This document shows, piece after piece, positions 1-9,974 of a stretch of 64,000 bases of DNA. Within the stretch, counting starts at the first letter, position 1. Every line of letters begins with the position of its first letter. The notes beneath the pieces were generated by a model. That model was not told the DNA's origin. It was given only the letters and a program-made list of their open reading frames with translations, and did no database searches. Made by a program: the position numbers and the translations under genes. The DNA is taken from the NCBI RefSeq assembly GCF_015207005.2, contig NZ_JADEXS020000001.1, positions 2,728,001 through 2,792,000 of the forward strand, given 5' to 3'. This stretch comes from Desmonostoc muscorum LEGE 12446. Lineage in GTDB: Bacteria; Cyanobacteriota; Cyanobacteriia; Cyanobacteriales; Nostocaceae.

Positions 1-100
1 CGAACCAGCCGATGTATAAGCGGTTGTTGGTGCTGGTGATCCAGTTGCAAAACCGCTCCCATACGTTGGCGCTTTCGCGGCGTTGAATGGTTGCTGTCAT
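1..100 (-). CDS. psbA: photosystem II D1 protein, N-terminal fragment
   Basis: D1 is the reaction-centre core protein of photosystem II in the thylakoid membrane; it binds P680 chlorophylls, QB and part of the Mn cluster. Only the first 33 codons lie in the window, and the rest runs off the left edge. The reading frame from the ATG at 98-100 contains the characteristic D1 N-terminus ([20 protein letters not shown], then IGWF). Cyanobacteria usually have several psbA copies with almost identical N-termini, so which isoform this is cannot be told. A good promoter lies upstream. Confidence 0.95.
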   Translation of the reverse strand, partial: MTATIQRRESANVWERFCNWITSTNNRLYIGWF

Positions 101-138
101 TGTTTTATAAATGCGGTTGCTTATTTAGCGAATGAATT

Positions 139-193
139 AGGTAGGTTTGACTACCTTGTTACATATCTTAAATCGAATATTGAGTTTTGTAAA
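139..193 (-). promoter_or_regulatory. psbA promoter and leader hairpin
   Basis: Read on the minus strand, TTTACA (188-193) and TAAGAT (165-170) are separated by exactly 17 bases, a good sigma-70-type promoter for psbA. Just downstream, AGGTAG/CTACCT (139-144 and 151-156) forms a six-base-pair hairpin that would sit near the 5' end of the transcript. The start site itself is inferred. Confidence 0.55.
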
Positions 194-516
194 GTAATTT
201 GAGAAAAATTTTTTTCTTAGGATTTATGCACCTGCACTAGGCTGAAAAACTGGAGGGTTAGCGTAAAGTCTTATGGAAGAGGCAGAAGGGATGAGGATAT
301 GGCATGGGGTCACAAGCAAACAAGTATCAGCCTGTTCAGTGGCTCGAATTTTACGCCTCTCCTACGAGCCTATCAATTAGCCACATCTTTCTTAACAATC
401 TTGTAACGCTTGTTTTGTAGGTATCTTGAACCCTGGGGTCTGAGTAATACTTGACAAATTGGAAACCCAGATTTAATCTGACTTTCAAAAATTAGGAATT
501 ACGAATTATATTTAGT
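194..516. other. intergenic region, no gene seen
   Basis: Divergent spacer between psbA (minus) and the flavoprotein gene (plus). No coding frame, RNA gene or strong hairpin is recognised. It presumably holds the promoter of the gene starting at 517, but no convincing -35/-10 pair stands out. Confidence 0.4.
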
Positions 517-1101
517 ATGTCTCTTGCTCCTTGGCGAGGTGCGATCGCCCATGCCCTACATCGCAACCGCAGTCTTGTTTATGCTCGTTACCTGCAACTA
601 GCAACGGTACAGGCGAACGGTCACCCCGCTAATCGGACTCTAGTCTTTCGCGGCTTTCTAGAAGATACCAACCAGCTAAAATTTATCACCGATAGCCGTA
701 GCGCCAAAGCTGACCAAATACAGGAACAACCTTGGGCAGAAATTTGCTGGTACTTTCCCAATACAAGAGAACAATTCCGTATTACTGGCTGTTTGACTCT
801 GGTAGGTAATGATGATTTTCACCATGATTTACAGCCAGCACGCATTTCTATTTGGCAAGAACTCAGTGACGCGGCGCGTTTACAGTTTGCTTGGCCTCAT
901 CCTGGTAAACCTAGAGTCAAAGAAGCAGAAGCCTTTGAGCCACCAGCACCCGACCCTGTGCAACCATTACCTAATTTTTGTCTACTGCTACTCAACCCAG
1001 TGCAGGTAGACCATTTAGAATTGCGTGGTGAACCACAGAATAGAAAATTGTATCACCGCAATGAAAATCAAGAATGGTTTTGTGAAGAAATTAATCCGTG
1101 A
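517..1101 (+). CDS. pyridoxamine 5'-phosphate oxidase-like FMN-binding protein (Alr4036 type)
   Basis: A 194-residue soluble protein of the split-barrel flavoprotein fold, resembling the cyanobacterial/plant Alr4036 subgroup of PNPOx-like proteins. Visible signatures are the N-terminal strand region with NRTLVFRGF (about residues 39-47), SRSAKADQI (60-68) and a C-terminal W/L-rich part ending HLELRGEPQNRKLYHR, which matches the usual dimerisation end. Family members bind FMN; whether this one oxidises pyridoxamine phosphate or another substrate is not known. It is a single gene with its own spacer, facing the L,D-transpeptidase gene convergently. Confidence 0.8.
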   Translation: MSLAPWRGAIAHALHRNRSLVYARYLQLATVQANGHPANRTLVFRGFLEDTNQLKFITDSRSAKADQIQEQPWAEICWYFPNTREQFRITGCLTLVGNDDFHHDLQPARISIWQELSDAARLQFAWPHPGKPRVKEAEAFEPPAPDPVQPLPNFCLLLLNPVQVDHLELRGEPQNRKLYHRNENQEWFCEEINP

Positions 1102-1163
1102 ACACTAAAGACGCGCAGATGTGCTAACGTACCCATCATTTAATTATCTAAAATTGCTCTAAA

Positions 1164-1859
1164 TTAAGGAAGAATTTCAACAACTGTACCTTTTTGTACC
1201 CATTGATATAGTTCATCAACATCTTTGTTTTTTAAAGAAGGACAACCCAAAGTCCAATTGTAGCGATCGCTAATCATCTTATCTCTGCCCACAGGTACAC
1301 CGTGTATACCAAGTTCCCCTCCAATAGGAATATACCAAGGTAGCTTACCAGTAATTTTAGCTTGAAAATAGTTTCGCCAAGATTGAACATTAGGATAGTC
1401 AAGCCACAGAAACTTCGACCATTGCGGGTGGGGATAAAGGTCTTTGATTCGCAGAATACCTTCAGGAGTCTTGCTGTCACCTTCTGCTTGTTTGTCGCCT
1501 ACAGGGTTACTACCAAAAACTACTGGGTAAGACTTGAGTGGTTTTAAGTTATTGTAGACCGTTAGTCGGTGTTTAGATTTTTCAATTAAAAGAGAGATTT
1601 TCTTGTTGTTACCAGTAGTAACTAATTGCTCAAGAGATTGGTCGTAATTCAATAATTGGTTTCCAGCTAGAGGAGTATGAAGTTGTATTTCAGGTTGACA
1701 ATCTTGAAGACACAACACCTGATAAATTTGCCCCACCGGAACCATCAGCCCTAGTCGAACCAATAGCAAATAGAGTAAAGAGCCACTTATCAGCACTAGA
1801 AGAATAATTAGTATCTTCTGACGAAGCAAATGAGTTTTGCTAGGTGGCTCTTTTGTCAT
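1164..1859 (-). CDS. L,D-transpeptidase (YkuD domain), membrane-anchored
   Basis: A 231-residue protein with one N-terminal membrane segment (about residues 14-36) and a C-terminal YkuD catalytic domain. The active-site signature is visible: a histidine (about 186, IHGVPVG) followed 20 residues later by the catalytic cysteine (about 206) in NWTLGCPSL. These enzymes make 3-3 cross-links in peptidoglycan or attach proteins to it, acting outside the cytoplasmic membrane. The usual S/T-H-G-C motif reads T-L-G-C here, a known type of variation. It lies 54 bases beyond the stop of cysE on the same strand, so the two may be co-transcribed. Confidence 0.85.
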   Translation of the reverse strand: MTKEPPSKTHLLRQKILIILLVLISGSLLYLLLVRLGLMVPVGQIYQVLCLQDCQPEIQLHTPLAGNQLLNYDQSLEQLVTTGNNKKISLLIEKSKHRLTVYNNLKPLKSYPVVFGSNPVGDKQAEGDSKTPEGILRIKDLYPHPQWSKFLWLDYPNVQSWRNYFQAKITGKLPWYIPIGGELGIHGVPVGRDKMISDRYNWTLGCPSLKNKDVDELYQWVQKGTVVEILP

Positions 1860-1913
1860 TGCATTAGATTTGTCGCAGCTAAACAGAGATACACAAAAGT
1901 GCTGATTACTTTT

Positions 1914-2681
1914 TTAAATACCAGCACCATCTAGAAACTGTTGTATTGCTTTATCTCTAAGGCTACACATAGGAGCATTTTGTGATAAATCAGCTTCTTT
2001 CGAGGCTACAGAACCTACCAATACAGGAGTTTTTCCATTTGAAGAATGGGTACGCTGAAGATTTTGTATTTGTTCTTCAAGCAACTCAATCCGATTTACT
2101 AGAGCGCGAATTACTTCAGCTTCCGAGTCTGGTAAGTTATTGTGTTCTAATGGGGCAACTCTAGCTCCAGAACGATACACAATACGACCAGGTACTCCTA
2201 CCACAGTGCAGTCAGAAGGTACATCCCTGAGGACAACTGACCCAGCGCCAATACGGACATTATTGCCAATTTGGATATTTCCCAGGACTTTTGCTCCCGC
2301 ACCGACTACAACATTTTCACCCAATGTAGGATGGCGCTTGCCGCATTGTTTACCAGTACCCCCAAGGGTGACACCTTGATAAATTAGGGCATAGTCTCCC
2401 ACGATCGCAGTTTCACCAATTACTACACCCATACCGTGGTCAATGAACACACCATGCCCAATTGTTGCACCTGGGTGAATTTCAATTCCAGTCAAAAACC
2501 GAGCTAAGTGAGAAATCAGGCGCGGGATAAAGGGAAGACCAACACCATAAAGCCAGTGAGCCAGCCTGTGCAATAACAAGGCTTGCAAACCAGGGTAACA
2601 AAATAAAACTTCCAGCCAGTTACGAGCAGCCGGGTCACGTTCAAATATGATACGAAAGTCAGCACTCAGAGTAGATAGCAC
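1914..2681 (-). CDS. cysE: serine O-acetyltransferase
   Basis: Transfers acetyl from acetyl-CoA to L-serine, the first committed step of cysteine synthesis; cytoplasmic, usually hexameric. The 255-residue sequence shows the N-terminal helical part ([14 protein letters not shown]), then a left-handed beta-helix of hexapeptide repeats starting near [16 protein letters not shown], with the catalytic His/Asp region [10 protein letters not shown] and the glycine-rich loop GVTLGGTGK. The C-terminal extension after about residue 180 contains a coiled-coil-like stretch ([14 protein letters not shown]) seen in several cyanobacterial CysE proteins. Confidence 0.95.
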   Translation of the reverse strand: MLSTLSADFRIIFERDPAARNWLEVLFCYPGLQALLLHRLAHWLYGVGLPFIPRLISHLARFLTGIEIHPGATIGHGVFIDHGMGVVIGETAIVGDYALIYQGVTLGGTGKQCGKRHPTLGENVVVGAGAKVLGNIQIGNNVRIGAGSVVLRDVPSDCTVVGVPGRIVYRSGARVAPLEHNNLPDSEAEVIRALVNRIELLEEQIQNLQRTHSSNGKTPVLVGSVASKEADLSQNAPMCSLRDKAIQQFLDGAGI

Positions 2682-2815
2682 GAGATAGTACCCTCGGAAA
2701 GCACAACAAGCTACTATCCCATATTATCCTCTCAGGTGTTTATAAAAATGGGGCATTGGGTATTAGGAATGTGGGCAGCTTTTTTATAATCTCCCCACAC
2801 TCCCCCATCTCCCCA

Positions 2816-3307
2816 TCACTGCTGCTCCACTGTCAGAGTATAATCCCGCTTCATCCCAGGATTAAATGTGCCTACCCAAATCCGATAGGTGCCTTTTTTC
2901 CAGTTGCGATCGCTAACGCTAGCATCTTTAATTTTGCCAGTGTCATCGCCGCAGCGAATCGTCGTTTTATCTGGGCCTTGGATGAATAAAGTGGTATCGT
3001 TGTTATTGCTATCAACTTGTATTGTTAGCTGGGAAAAGTCATTTTCCAAAATCATCATGTGATCTGGATTGGGGTCGGCAAAACCAATACAAGCTTTTTG
3101 ATCGCGATCGCGGTTACTAATAGCAGACAAGGAGTAAGAACCACCTGTAAAGCCCTGCACTTTTCCTTGTGCTGGTTTAAAGTTGGATGAGAGATTCAAA
3201 GTACCAAAATTTGCTGTATCTGCGATCGCTGAGGTAGCTGTTAAGACGGTAAGTATGCCTAACAGCCAGCCGCCACAATACTGAAGTCGGGGGCGACAGT
3301 CTTTCAT
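2816..3307 (-). CDS. exported protein of unknown function
   Basis: A 163-residue protein with a clear Sec signal peptide (hydrophobic stretch about residues 13-26, probable cleavage after ATSAIA near residue 29). The mature part is a small beta-rich domain with two cysteines (CIGFADPNP and IRCGDD) and ends in TYRIWVGTFNPGMKRDYTLTVEQ, which resembles the C-terminal edge of pre-peptidase C-terminal (PPC)-like beta domains. It is probably periplasmic or outer-surface. The function is not recognised. It is a single gene between cysE and the DUF3352 gene, all on the minus strand. Confidence 0.7.
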   Translation of the reverse strand: MKDCRPRLQYCGGWLLGILTVLTATSAIADTANFGTLNLSSNFKPAQGKVQGFTGGSYSLSAISNRDRDQKACIGFADPNPDHMMILENDFSQLTIQVDSNNNDTTLFIQGPDKTTIRCGDDTGKIKDASVSDRNWKKGTYRIWVGTFNPGMKRDYTLTVEQQ

Positions 3308-3582
3308 AGTAGCCCTCCAACAGGCTTTTAAAATGGTAATGATATATACATATTATTGTAGTGAAAAAATTACAGTCAGATTGCAGTTTGGTGTGCCACA
3401 ATCAAATGTGACACAATTAATGACTTTGAATGCAGGCAGCTAATTGCTAGGTTGTATCTTGAGACAAACAGCAGCTAAAACTCCTCAACTGATGATTTAG
3501 ATGTAATTACCTCTGTTAGACGCAGGATTTTTTCCCCTAAAGGAAAGCCTCGACGGATGATTTGAGTTTGAAGGAAAAGAAG

Positions 3583-3620
3583 CCCCACATCTGACCCGAA
3601 GGGCAGTGTGGGATGGTTTT
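3583..3620. terminator. hairpin terminator downstream of the DUF3352 gene
   Basis: CCCCACATCTG (3583-3593) pairs with CAGTGTGGG (3604-3612). A T-run follows on the plus strand, and a T-rich CTTCTTTTCC stretch follows on the minus strand. It lies about 85 bases past the stop of the minus-strand gene at 3704-5377 and could end that transcript. The rest of the 3308-3703 spacer holds no gene. Confidence 0.5.
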
Positions 3621-3640
3621 TTGGGCGGTGACAAGTATTG

Positions 3641-3666
3641 ATTCTGTATTCTGTATTCTGTATTCT
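3641..3666. repeat. heptanucleotide tandem repeat
   Basis: ATTCTGT is repeated three times plus a partial unit, one of the short tandemly repeated repetitive (STRR/LTRR-type) tracts typical of filamentous cyanobacteria. Confidence 0.8.
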
Positions 3667-3703
3667 TCTTCAACCTTGTGTACTTTGAGTTTGCGTGAAA
3701 ATC

Positions 3704-5377
3704 TCAAGAATTATTGAGTTGGAAAAAGACGCCGCCTTTGAGTACTCCTGTGTTAGTTCCGTAACTACTGACTGTGAGCGATCGCAGGTTATTAAAAAAC
3801 GGTTTCCCTAAAACTTCCACTAACTTGAGAATTGGGATTTGACGCTCTAATAAATTCTGGCTCTTTGTCCAGTCAAGATAGATGTAGCCTTGGTTTGGTC
3901 GAGGAATCGCACCAATACTATCTTGGAACTGGGGATTATTAATTAAGGAATTGCCCTTAGTTGTGATGACTTGATCCATTGTTTCAAGATCGGAGGTGAA
4001 AATTTCGTAATTTCCTAAGGTTGTATGCGCCCCTCGCACTTTTGTCTCAATGGTGAATGATGCTCGCTCTTTGTCATTGGTTTTTTTACTAGCTGTGGTT
4101 AACTCTGTCCAAGCGGAAATTTTTTGGTTGTCTATGGACAGAGGACTGATGGTGAGTCCATTAGATGAAGCGATCGCATCTAAACGCGCTACACCTTGTT
4201 CTACATCCTGGGATTTTTCCGCGACAAAAATCCAATGGGGAGTTGTTTGTTCTTCAGGTAACAATGCTATGGCATATTCTCCCTGTACCCAACTGAAAAT
4301 ATCTTCTGGCAAATTTATCCCCCAGCGTTTTTGAGCATCGCCCAAGGGTTTTACAAATCGAGAAACCACATCTTCCTGGGAACCGTATATAGTTGCTGTT
4401 GTTTGTTTCCAGAGTTTGGCTACATCACTGTTACCCAAATTACTCAAATTTGAGCCGGAAATTGCCAAACTTGCTGATGCTGGCACATATTCCAATGCTC
4501 CTAGAGGTTTGGTTAGTGGTGAGGATGGAGAAACAATTTCTGATGAAGTCACAAAGGCGGTTTCTGCTAGCAATCCTTTGGGGTTCAACAACAGGGAAAT
4601 GATTTCACTGTTATATGTTTGTTCTGGTAGTTCTAATCCTTGCCATTTTGCCACGATGGGAAGATTCAAGAAAGCTACAGCTATACTACCTTTGGGCAGT
4701 TCTTTGGTAGCTTTTTGGTATTCGGGCGAGCTAGTCAAATTTAAATCGGGAGCTTGGACGTTATTGATAGCCTCTCGTAGTACTTTGGGATCATTAGCAA
4801 ACAACACAAAACCTTCGCCGACAACAGCACCAGCTAGATAATTTTGGATTTTATTTCCTGCGATCGCTTCCTGATTGTCATAAATCAGTTTTATGCCTTT
4901 GTATTCTTCAACATTTAAATTTGCCCCAGCTAACGCTCGTTTGGAAAATAATAACTCCACAAACTCGCGGCTTTTTTCCGGTTGCTTGGTTGCAAGTGCT
5001 AAAATATACCCTGTTTGTTGTCCATTTTCTGGATCGCGATCAATATCTAAGGTGGCGATCGCCAGTGTAATTTCGTTACCTAACCAGGGTTTAATATCTT
5101 GTTGGTAGTCTATGCCACTCTTACCCAAGAAACTAGTTTTGAGTTTAGATAGTTCTCCTTCACGCTCCAACGCCTGTAAGTTATCAGGATTTGTCAGTAA
5201 TGACACCATCACAGGGGCAAGTTTCGACACAAATATCGTTGCACCAGGTTGAGAGGTAGAAGCAGTGAGGTTAGCCGGACTTTTAGGAAAAAACCAGTAA
5301 AAGCCAGCGATCGCAATCACTAGCACTGCGATCGCACCAGCTACGATAAAACCGGTAAATGAGCGTTGTCTATTCAC
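3704..5377 (-). CDS. DUF3352 family membrane-anchored protein
   Basis: A 557-residue protein with one N-terminal membrane segment (about residues 9-29) and a long extracytoplasmic part. The opening of the mature region (SQPGATIFVSKLAPVMVSLL) and the pattern of beta strands with conserved GNE and LAVA-like stretches match the DUF3352 family, which is widespread in cyanobacteria and has no established function. There is no lipobox and no catalytic motif that I recognise. It is transcribed alone; the next gene upstream is divergent. Confidence 0.75.
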   Translation of the reverse strand: MNRQRSFTGFIVAGAIAVLVIAIAGFYWFFPKSPANLTASTSQPGATIFVSKLAPVMVSLLTNPDNLQALEREGELSKLKTSFLGKSGIDYQQDIKPWLGNEITLAIATLDIDRDPENGQQTGYILALATKQPEKSREFVELLFSKRALAGANLNVEEYKGIKLIYDNQEAIAGNKIQNYLAGAVVGEGFVLFANDPKVLREAINNVQAPDLNLTSSPEYQKATKELPKGSIAVAFLNLPIVAKWQGLELPEQTYNSEIISLLLNPKGLLAETAFVTSSEIVSPSSPLTKPLGALEYVPASASLAISGSNLSNLGNSDVAKLWKQTTATIYGSQEDVVSRFVKPLGDAQKRWGINLPEDIFSWVQGEYAIALLPEEQTTPHWIFVAEKSQDVEQGVARLDAIASSNGLTISPLSIDNQKISAWTELTTASKKTNDKERASFTIETKVRGAHTTLGNYEIFTSDLETMDQVITTKGNSLINNPQFQDSIGAIPRPNQGYIYLDWTKSQNLLERQIPILKLVEVLGKPFFNNLRSLTVSSYGTNTGVLKGGVFFQLNNS

Positions 5378-5606
5378 GTTAAACCTATTAAAAAAGACTG
5401 TTCACAGCCATTTAAGCAGAAACCCTAGCCCATTGATGAAGAGGACGCGGGGAAGGGGGGACGCAAAGTAGCAAAAAGGTAAGAATGCAAATTTCGCTAT
5501 CCCCCTGCACCTCTCCACATCCCCCGGTCTTCTTGAGAATCGATGCTCATGCCAAGATAGAGATTTTCTGTCAACATAAATAAATTACGATTGTCTACAA
5601 AAACCC

Positions 5607-5966
5607 ATGACAGAGAACTCTTTTAGTCAATCCATTGCCCATATTAGTGTAGAGGAACTGGCACAACGTCTCGCTTCATCTGATGGAAGCATACAGTTAG
5701 TAGATGTACGAGAACCACAAGAATTGGCGATCGCTAGCATTCAGGGCTTTGTCAATTTACCTCTGAGTGAATTTGCCGAATGGGGAGATCAAGTACCTAC
5801 TCTCTTCAATCCCCAAGTTGAAACCCTTGTGCTGTGTCACCACGGTATCCGTTCTGCCCAGATGTGCCAGTGGTTAATTGCTCAAGGGTTCACTAATGTG
5901 CAAAATATTTCAGGTGGTATTGATGCCTACTCTAAATTAGTAGATCCTTCAATTCCCCAGTATTAA
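5607..5966 (+). CDS. rhodanese-like sulfurtransferase, single domain
   Basis: A 119-residue single rhodanese domain. The active-site cysteine (residue 77) lies in the loop CHHGIRS, and the upstream DVREPQE and N(L)P motifs are in place. Such proteins carry sulfur as a persulfide in the cytoplasm; the real substrate is unknown. The length is normal for stand-alone rhodaneses. It is a single gene, followed by a modest hairpin (5989-6013). Confidence 0.88.
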   Translation: MTENSFSQSIAHISVEELAQRLASSDGSIQLVDVREPQELAIASIQGFVNLPLSEFAEWGDQVPTLFNPQVETLVLCHHGIRSAQMCQWLIAQGFTNVQNISGGIDAYSKLVDPSIPQY

Positions 5967-5988
5967 CTTGTAAGCTTACGAATTGCTT

Positions 5989-6017
5989 CAGATGGGACTT
6001 ACCCTTCCATCTGGCTT
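5989..6017 (+). terminator. possible terminator after the rhodanese gene
   Basis: CAGATGG (5989-5995) pairs with CCATCTG (6007-6013) and is followed by GCTTTTG. The hairpin is 22 bases past the stop. The U-tract is short, so the call is tentative. Confidence 0.4.
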
Positions 6018-6420
6018 TTGCTCTTGTGAAAACAGCTTTGAATCCATTTAGGGGTTTTCTGGTAAAGCTTGCAACTTTAGAGATTGGGCAGATGTTTGTG
6101 GAGTTTTTAAGTCCCAATATAGCAGCTATCTCCAGAATAATACGTATTCAATAATACTGTTCACAATATATAGTTGTGCAAAAATACGGTTATGAAGCTA
6201 CGAGCTTGTAGATTAAGATGGTCGCTCTCTATAGCAAAAAACGAAATTATATTTGCCGGGGAGTTTCAACCGTGTTATACGCAAACCTTAAGATTATTTA
6301 TCACAATATAATTGTATAATCTATTAAATTAATTAATTATTAATAATCTCTCTTTAAAATCAAATACCCAAATTTTTTTTCCACGTTTGATTAAAATTTG
6401 CACTCAGCAAAGCATACCCT
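6018..6420. other. AT-rich intergenic region upstream of hrcA
   Basis: This spacer is strongly AT-rich near 6290-6400. No CIRCE-type inverted repeat is seen in it, so hrcA does not look self-repressed through CIRCE here. No RNA or protein gene is recognised. Confidence 0.4.
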
Positions 6421-7497
6421 ATGGAAGTCCAGTTGACAAATCGACAACAGCATATACTTTGGGCAACGGTACGTCACTACATTGCTACAGCAGAGCCTGT
6501 TGGTTCAAAGGCTTTGGTCGATGAGTACGATTTGGGTGTTAGCTCAGCCACAATTCGCAATGTCATGGGTGTTTTAGAAAAGTCTGGGTTACTTTACCAA
6601 CCCCACACCTCTGCTGGACGAGTACCTTCAGACTCAGGTTATCGTATTTACGTTGACCAGCTAATTACACCTTCAGAAACTTTAGCCAAAGAAGTAGAGG
6701 TGACACTGCAAAAGCACCTCCACTGGGAAGATTGGAGTTTAGAAACTTTACTCCAAGGAGCTGCACAAATTTTAGCAACTTTGAGTGGCTGCATTAGCTT
6801 GATTACCATGCCCCAAACCACTACAGCGCTAGTGCGACATCTACAATTAGTGCAAATCGAAGCGGGAAAGATCATGCTGATTGTAGTGACTGATGGTTAT
6901 GAAACACATTCCAAGTTGATGGATTTGTCGCCAGTACCAGAGGAAACACAACGCGAACCAGAAGTAATAGATCGCGAGTTACAAATAGTTTCTAACTTTT
7001 TGAATAGCCACTTGCGGGGGCGGAGTCTGTTGGAATTAGCTTATCTCGACTGGAGTCAATTGGATCGAGAATTCCAACGCTACGGGGAATTTTTGAAAAA
7101 CTCAGTTGCAGAATTGACTCGTCGGACTCTTGCACCCACTGCAACGCAAATTATGGTTCGGGGTGTTGCAGAAGTTTTGCGTCAGCCGGAATTTTCCCAG
7201 CTACAGCAAGTGCAAACAATTATCCACCTGCTGGAAGAAGAACAAGACCAACTGTGGCGATTAATATTTGACGAACCAGACTTGGAAGATGTAGGTAAGC
7301 CAAAAGTAACCGTTCGCATTGGTGCAGAAAATCCTTTAGAACCGATACGCACCTGTAGCTTGATTTCTTCCACCTATCGCCGAGGCTCAATACCGGTAGG
7401 AAGCGTAGGAGTTTTGGGACCAACGCGCCTAGATTATGAAAGTGCGATCGCTGTGGTGGCTGCTGCTGCTGATTATCTCTCAGAAGCTTTCAGTTAG
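6421..7497 (+). CDS. hrcA: heat-inducible transcription repressor HrcA
   Basis: HrcA represses chaperone operons (groESL, dnaK) by binding CIRCE elements. The 358-residue protein has the N-terminal winged helix ([49 protein letters not shown], about residues 5-75), then the GAF-like and insert domains, and ends with the conserved region that includes [17 protein letters not shown] and [13 protein letters not shown]. Length and motif order are normal. It is not next to dnaK or grpE here, which is common in cyanobacteria. Confidence 0.95.
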   Translation: MEVQLTNRQQHILWATVRHYIATAEPVGSKALVDEYDLGVSSATIRNVMGVLEKSGLLYQPHTSAGRVPSDSGYRIYVDQLITPSETLAKEVEVTLQKHLHWEDWSLETLLQGAAQILATLSGCISLITMPQTTTALVRHLQLVQIEAGKIMLIVVTDGYETHSKLMDLSPVPEETQREPEVIDRELQIVSNFLNSHLRGRSLLELAYLDWSQLDREFQRYGEFLKNSVAELTRRTLAPTATQIMVRGVAEVLRQPEFSQLQQVQTIIHLLEEEQDQLWRLIFDEPDLEDVGKPKVTVRIGAENPLEPIRTCSLISSTYRRGSIPVGSVGVLGPTRLDYESAIAVVAAAADYLSEAFS

Positions 7498-7507
7498 GTT
7501 GCTGAAA

Positions 7508-7634
7508 TTAGGGACTTCAGGAAAATAAATTATCCCAAATTGTTTGTACATTTGTAGGGTAGCACAGCTGTGCTACCCTACGAACGCGAGTGCGTCCCGC
7601 GGGGATGGAATATTTTTTTCTTGGAAGTCCCTTA
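7508..7634. mobile_element. MITE-like element, family A copy 1
   Basis: It is bounded by imperfect inverted ends TTAGGGACTTC (7508-7518) and GAAGTCCCTTA (7624-7634) and contains a perfect 28-bp palindrome at 7554-7581. Related copies lie at 8393-8465 and 12461-12587, sharing the end GGATAATTTATTTT. It has no coding capacity. The A of the next gene's ATG is the last base of the element. Confidence 0.65.
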
Positions 7635-8311
7635 TGGTTAGAAAAATTGTCTTTGGGTTACTGTGGCTGGGATTCACTATCTATGCGTTTTTCCTCACGC
7701 CTCCTCAACAACCCGACACATTCGAGTTGATTAAAAAGCTTTCTATTGGTCAATGGCAAGGTATTAATCCCTTAGTAATAGCCCTATTCAACCTCATGGG
7801 CATTTGGCCTATCATCTATAGCGCTGTAGTGTTTATCGATGGTAGAGGGCAAAAAGTACCTGCTTGGTTATTTGCGATCGCTTCTTTTGGAGTTGGTGCT
7901 TTTGCCCTACTGCCCTATTTAGCCCTTAGGGAATCAAATCAGAAGTTTGTTGGTGAAAAGAATACTTTGTTCAAGCTCCTAGATTCCCGCGTCACTGGTT
8001 TTGCCTTAACTGTAGCTACCGTTATTCTAGTTGTCTACGGTTTAACAGCAGGAGATTGGGAAAATTTTGTCCAACAGTGGCAAACTAACCGCTTCATCCA
8101 TGTAATGAGTTTAGATTTCTGTCTACTTTGCCTACTATTTCCCACATTAGTGGCAGATGATATGGCGCGTCGTGGTTGGGTAAATCCCCAAATGATATGG
8201 ATAACAGCCTTAATACCACTATTGGGACCATTGATTTATTTATCTATCCGTCCACCTCTGCCAGAAGCAGGTACAGAAACTATACCGACTGAGCAGCCAG
8301 GGCTGAATTAA
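7634..8311 (+). CDS. integral membrane protein of unknown function
   Basis: A 225-residue membrane protein. I start it at the ATG at 7634 rather than at the longer frame from 7544, because the extra 30 codons run through a MITE palindrome and have no protein character. From the chosen start there are about five to six hydrophobic segments (for example IVFGLLWLGFTIYAFFL, LVIALFNLMGIWPIIYSAV, VPAWLFAIASFGVGAFALL). Similar proteins occur in plants and cyanobacteria, but no function is known to me. It lies downstream of hrcA in the same direction. Confidence 0.75.
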   Translation: MVRKIVFGLLWLGFTIYAFFLTPPQQPDTFELIKKLSIGQWQGINPLVIALFNLMGIWPIIYSAVVFIDGRGQKVPAWLFAIASFGVGAFALLPYLALRESNQKFVGEKNTLFKLLDSRVTGFALTVATVILVVYGLTAGDWENFVQQWQTNRFIHVMSLDFCLLCLLFPTLVADDMARRGWVNPQMIWITALIPLLGPLIYLSIRPPLPEAGTETIPTEQPGLN

Positions 8312-8314
8312 AAG

Positions 8315-8344
8315 AGAATTCAGAATTCAGAATTCAGAATTCAG
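8315..8344. repeat. heptanucleotide repeat (AGAATTC)n
   Basis: There are four tandem copies of the seven-base unit AGAATTC. Related tracts occur at 23150-23200. Confidence 0.8.
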
Positions 8345-8392
8345 CAATGCTTGAAGTGGGCGATTTAGACTAATGAAAAAAAACATCGCATC

Positions 8393-8465
8393 GTAGGGTA
8401 GCACCGCTGTGCTACCCTACAAATCTAAAAATAAATTGGATAATTTATTTTTTGGAAGTCCCTAA
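8393..8465. mobile_element. MITE-like element, family A copy 2 (partial)
   Basis: A 28-bp near-palindrome at 8393-8420 (one central substitution compared with 7554-7581) is followed by the conserved right end GGATAATTTATTTT...GGAAGTCCCTAA ending at 8465. No matching left end is seen. The rest of the 8312-8747 spacer has no recognised gene and presumably holds the nrdJ promoter. Confidence 0.6.
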
Positions 8466-8747
8466 GAGCGTCCCCGTGTCCCCGCATCAGCTAAAAATAA
8501 GTCTTTTACCGGACATGATATGACAATCAGTCTGAAGATAGAGAGAAAATTTACTCATAAAATATTTGTGATAATTAAAACTTAGTAGAATAACTCCACT
8601 TAGGAGTGGTGAATATTATATATCATGAAGTTCTGTTGCAATTAGTACGGCGTAGCGCTAGCGTAAAGTGGACAATTTGACAATCTTTAATCCTAAATCT
8701 ACTTGGCGTATAGTCATAATCTGTTCGCACGCAACAAGACTTGATTT

Positions 8748-9974
8748 ATGGTTCAGAAGCTTGAAAGAAAACGCCAGAGCGGAGGGTTTCCAGAGACTGC
8801 CCCTGCTGCTAATCCTGTATTTTTTAGAACCTATAGCCGCCGTACAAAGGCAGGGTTGAGGGAAACATGGGATGAAGTATGCGATCGCACTTTAGAAGGC
8901 TTAATCGAGTTAGGAAAACTCCGTCCAGAAGAAGTTGCCATATTAGATCGTATGCAGCGCAACCTGAAAGCCATGCCTAGTGGACGCTGGTTATGGGTTG
9001 GTGGTACAGACTGGATAACCAAACCAAAGAATTTTTCTGGGGCTTATAATTGCACCTCCACCAACCTAGAAGACTGGAGTGCCTTCGGATTAATGATGGA
9101 TTTGGCAATGATGGGCTGTGGTACTGGAGCCATGCTAGAACCACAATACATTAACCAATTGCCCCCCATCCGTAATCAGTTGAACGTCACTGTACAAGGT
9201 GAAATTGGTAGTACTGTTAAAATTGGGCGTCGTGAATATACCCAAACACGTATAGAAGGTAACAAGGTTACTATCTACGTTGGAGATAGCCGTGAAGGCT
9301 GGGTTGAATCATATCAAACCCTATTAGAACTCTCCACAGATGAACGTTTTTCAGGAAAAGTTGAAGTATTAGTTGATATCAGCGATGTCCGCAAAGCAGG
9401 AGAAACTCTCAACGGCTTTGGGGGAGTTGCTAATCCTGTGAAATTGCCAGGACTTTATCAGCGTTGTGCATCTATCTTAAATAAGGCTAAAGGGCGACAA
9501 TTAAATTCAGTTGAATGTTGTCTATTAATTGATCAAGCTGCTGTCACAATTGTTGCTGGAAATATTAGAAGAAGCGCGGGGATACGTCAGTTTATCGCTG
9601 ATGATCGCCTGGGAGCAACAGCCAAAGATAACTTATGGCAACAGGATCAACAAGGCAACTGGCGAATTGATCCAGAACGTGATGCTTTGAGAATGGCCAA
9701 CCATACCAGAGTTTTTCACCGCAAGCCAACATTAGAAGAATGTATTGATGCTGTCCGTAAACAATATTACAGTGGCGAAGGTGCAATTCAATGGGCTGGT
9801 GAAGCAGTAGCCAGAGCAAATATAGATTTGTTGCCAACACAGGCTTTAAAAGTTGATTTTTTGAATGCTTATAACCAAGGAACAGCAAAACAATGGTTGC
9901 AAGAACGCTATCCTCAGCTTGATGCTAATGAGCTAGAGCATCGCTTGGCTCGCTATGGTCTAAATCCGTGTGGT
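8748..9974 (+). CDS. nrdJ: adenosylcobalamin-dependent ribonucleoside-triphosphate reductase, exon 1
   Basis: Class II ribonucleotide reductase of the monomeric (Lactobacillus leichmannii-like) type makes deoxynucleotides using vitamin B12, without oxygen dependence. Exon 1 encodes residues 1-409. The first active-site cysteine is at residue 102 (YNCTSTNL), and the radical-bearing cysteine is residue 408 in LNPCG. The frame then meets a TGA at 9978, but the protein is not truncated: the sequence resumes exactly at EIIGSNFHC in exon 2 after a group I intron. The joined product is 766 residues. The start ATG is supported by the usual N-terminal length; there is no obvious strong ribosome site. 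Confidence 0.93.

Noticed and set aside
6018..6420. CIRCE element upstream of hrcA
   Set aside because: No TTAGCACTC-N9-GAGTGCTAA-like sequence is present.
7544..7633. N-terminal extension of the membrane protein from 7544
   Set aside because: The extra codons run through a palindromic MITE and have no protein-like pattern; the ATG at 7634 is the natural start.
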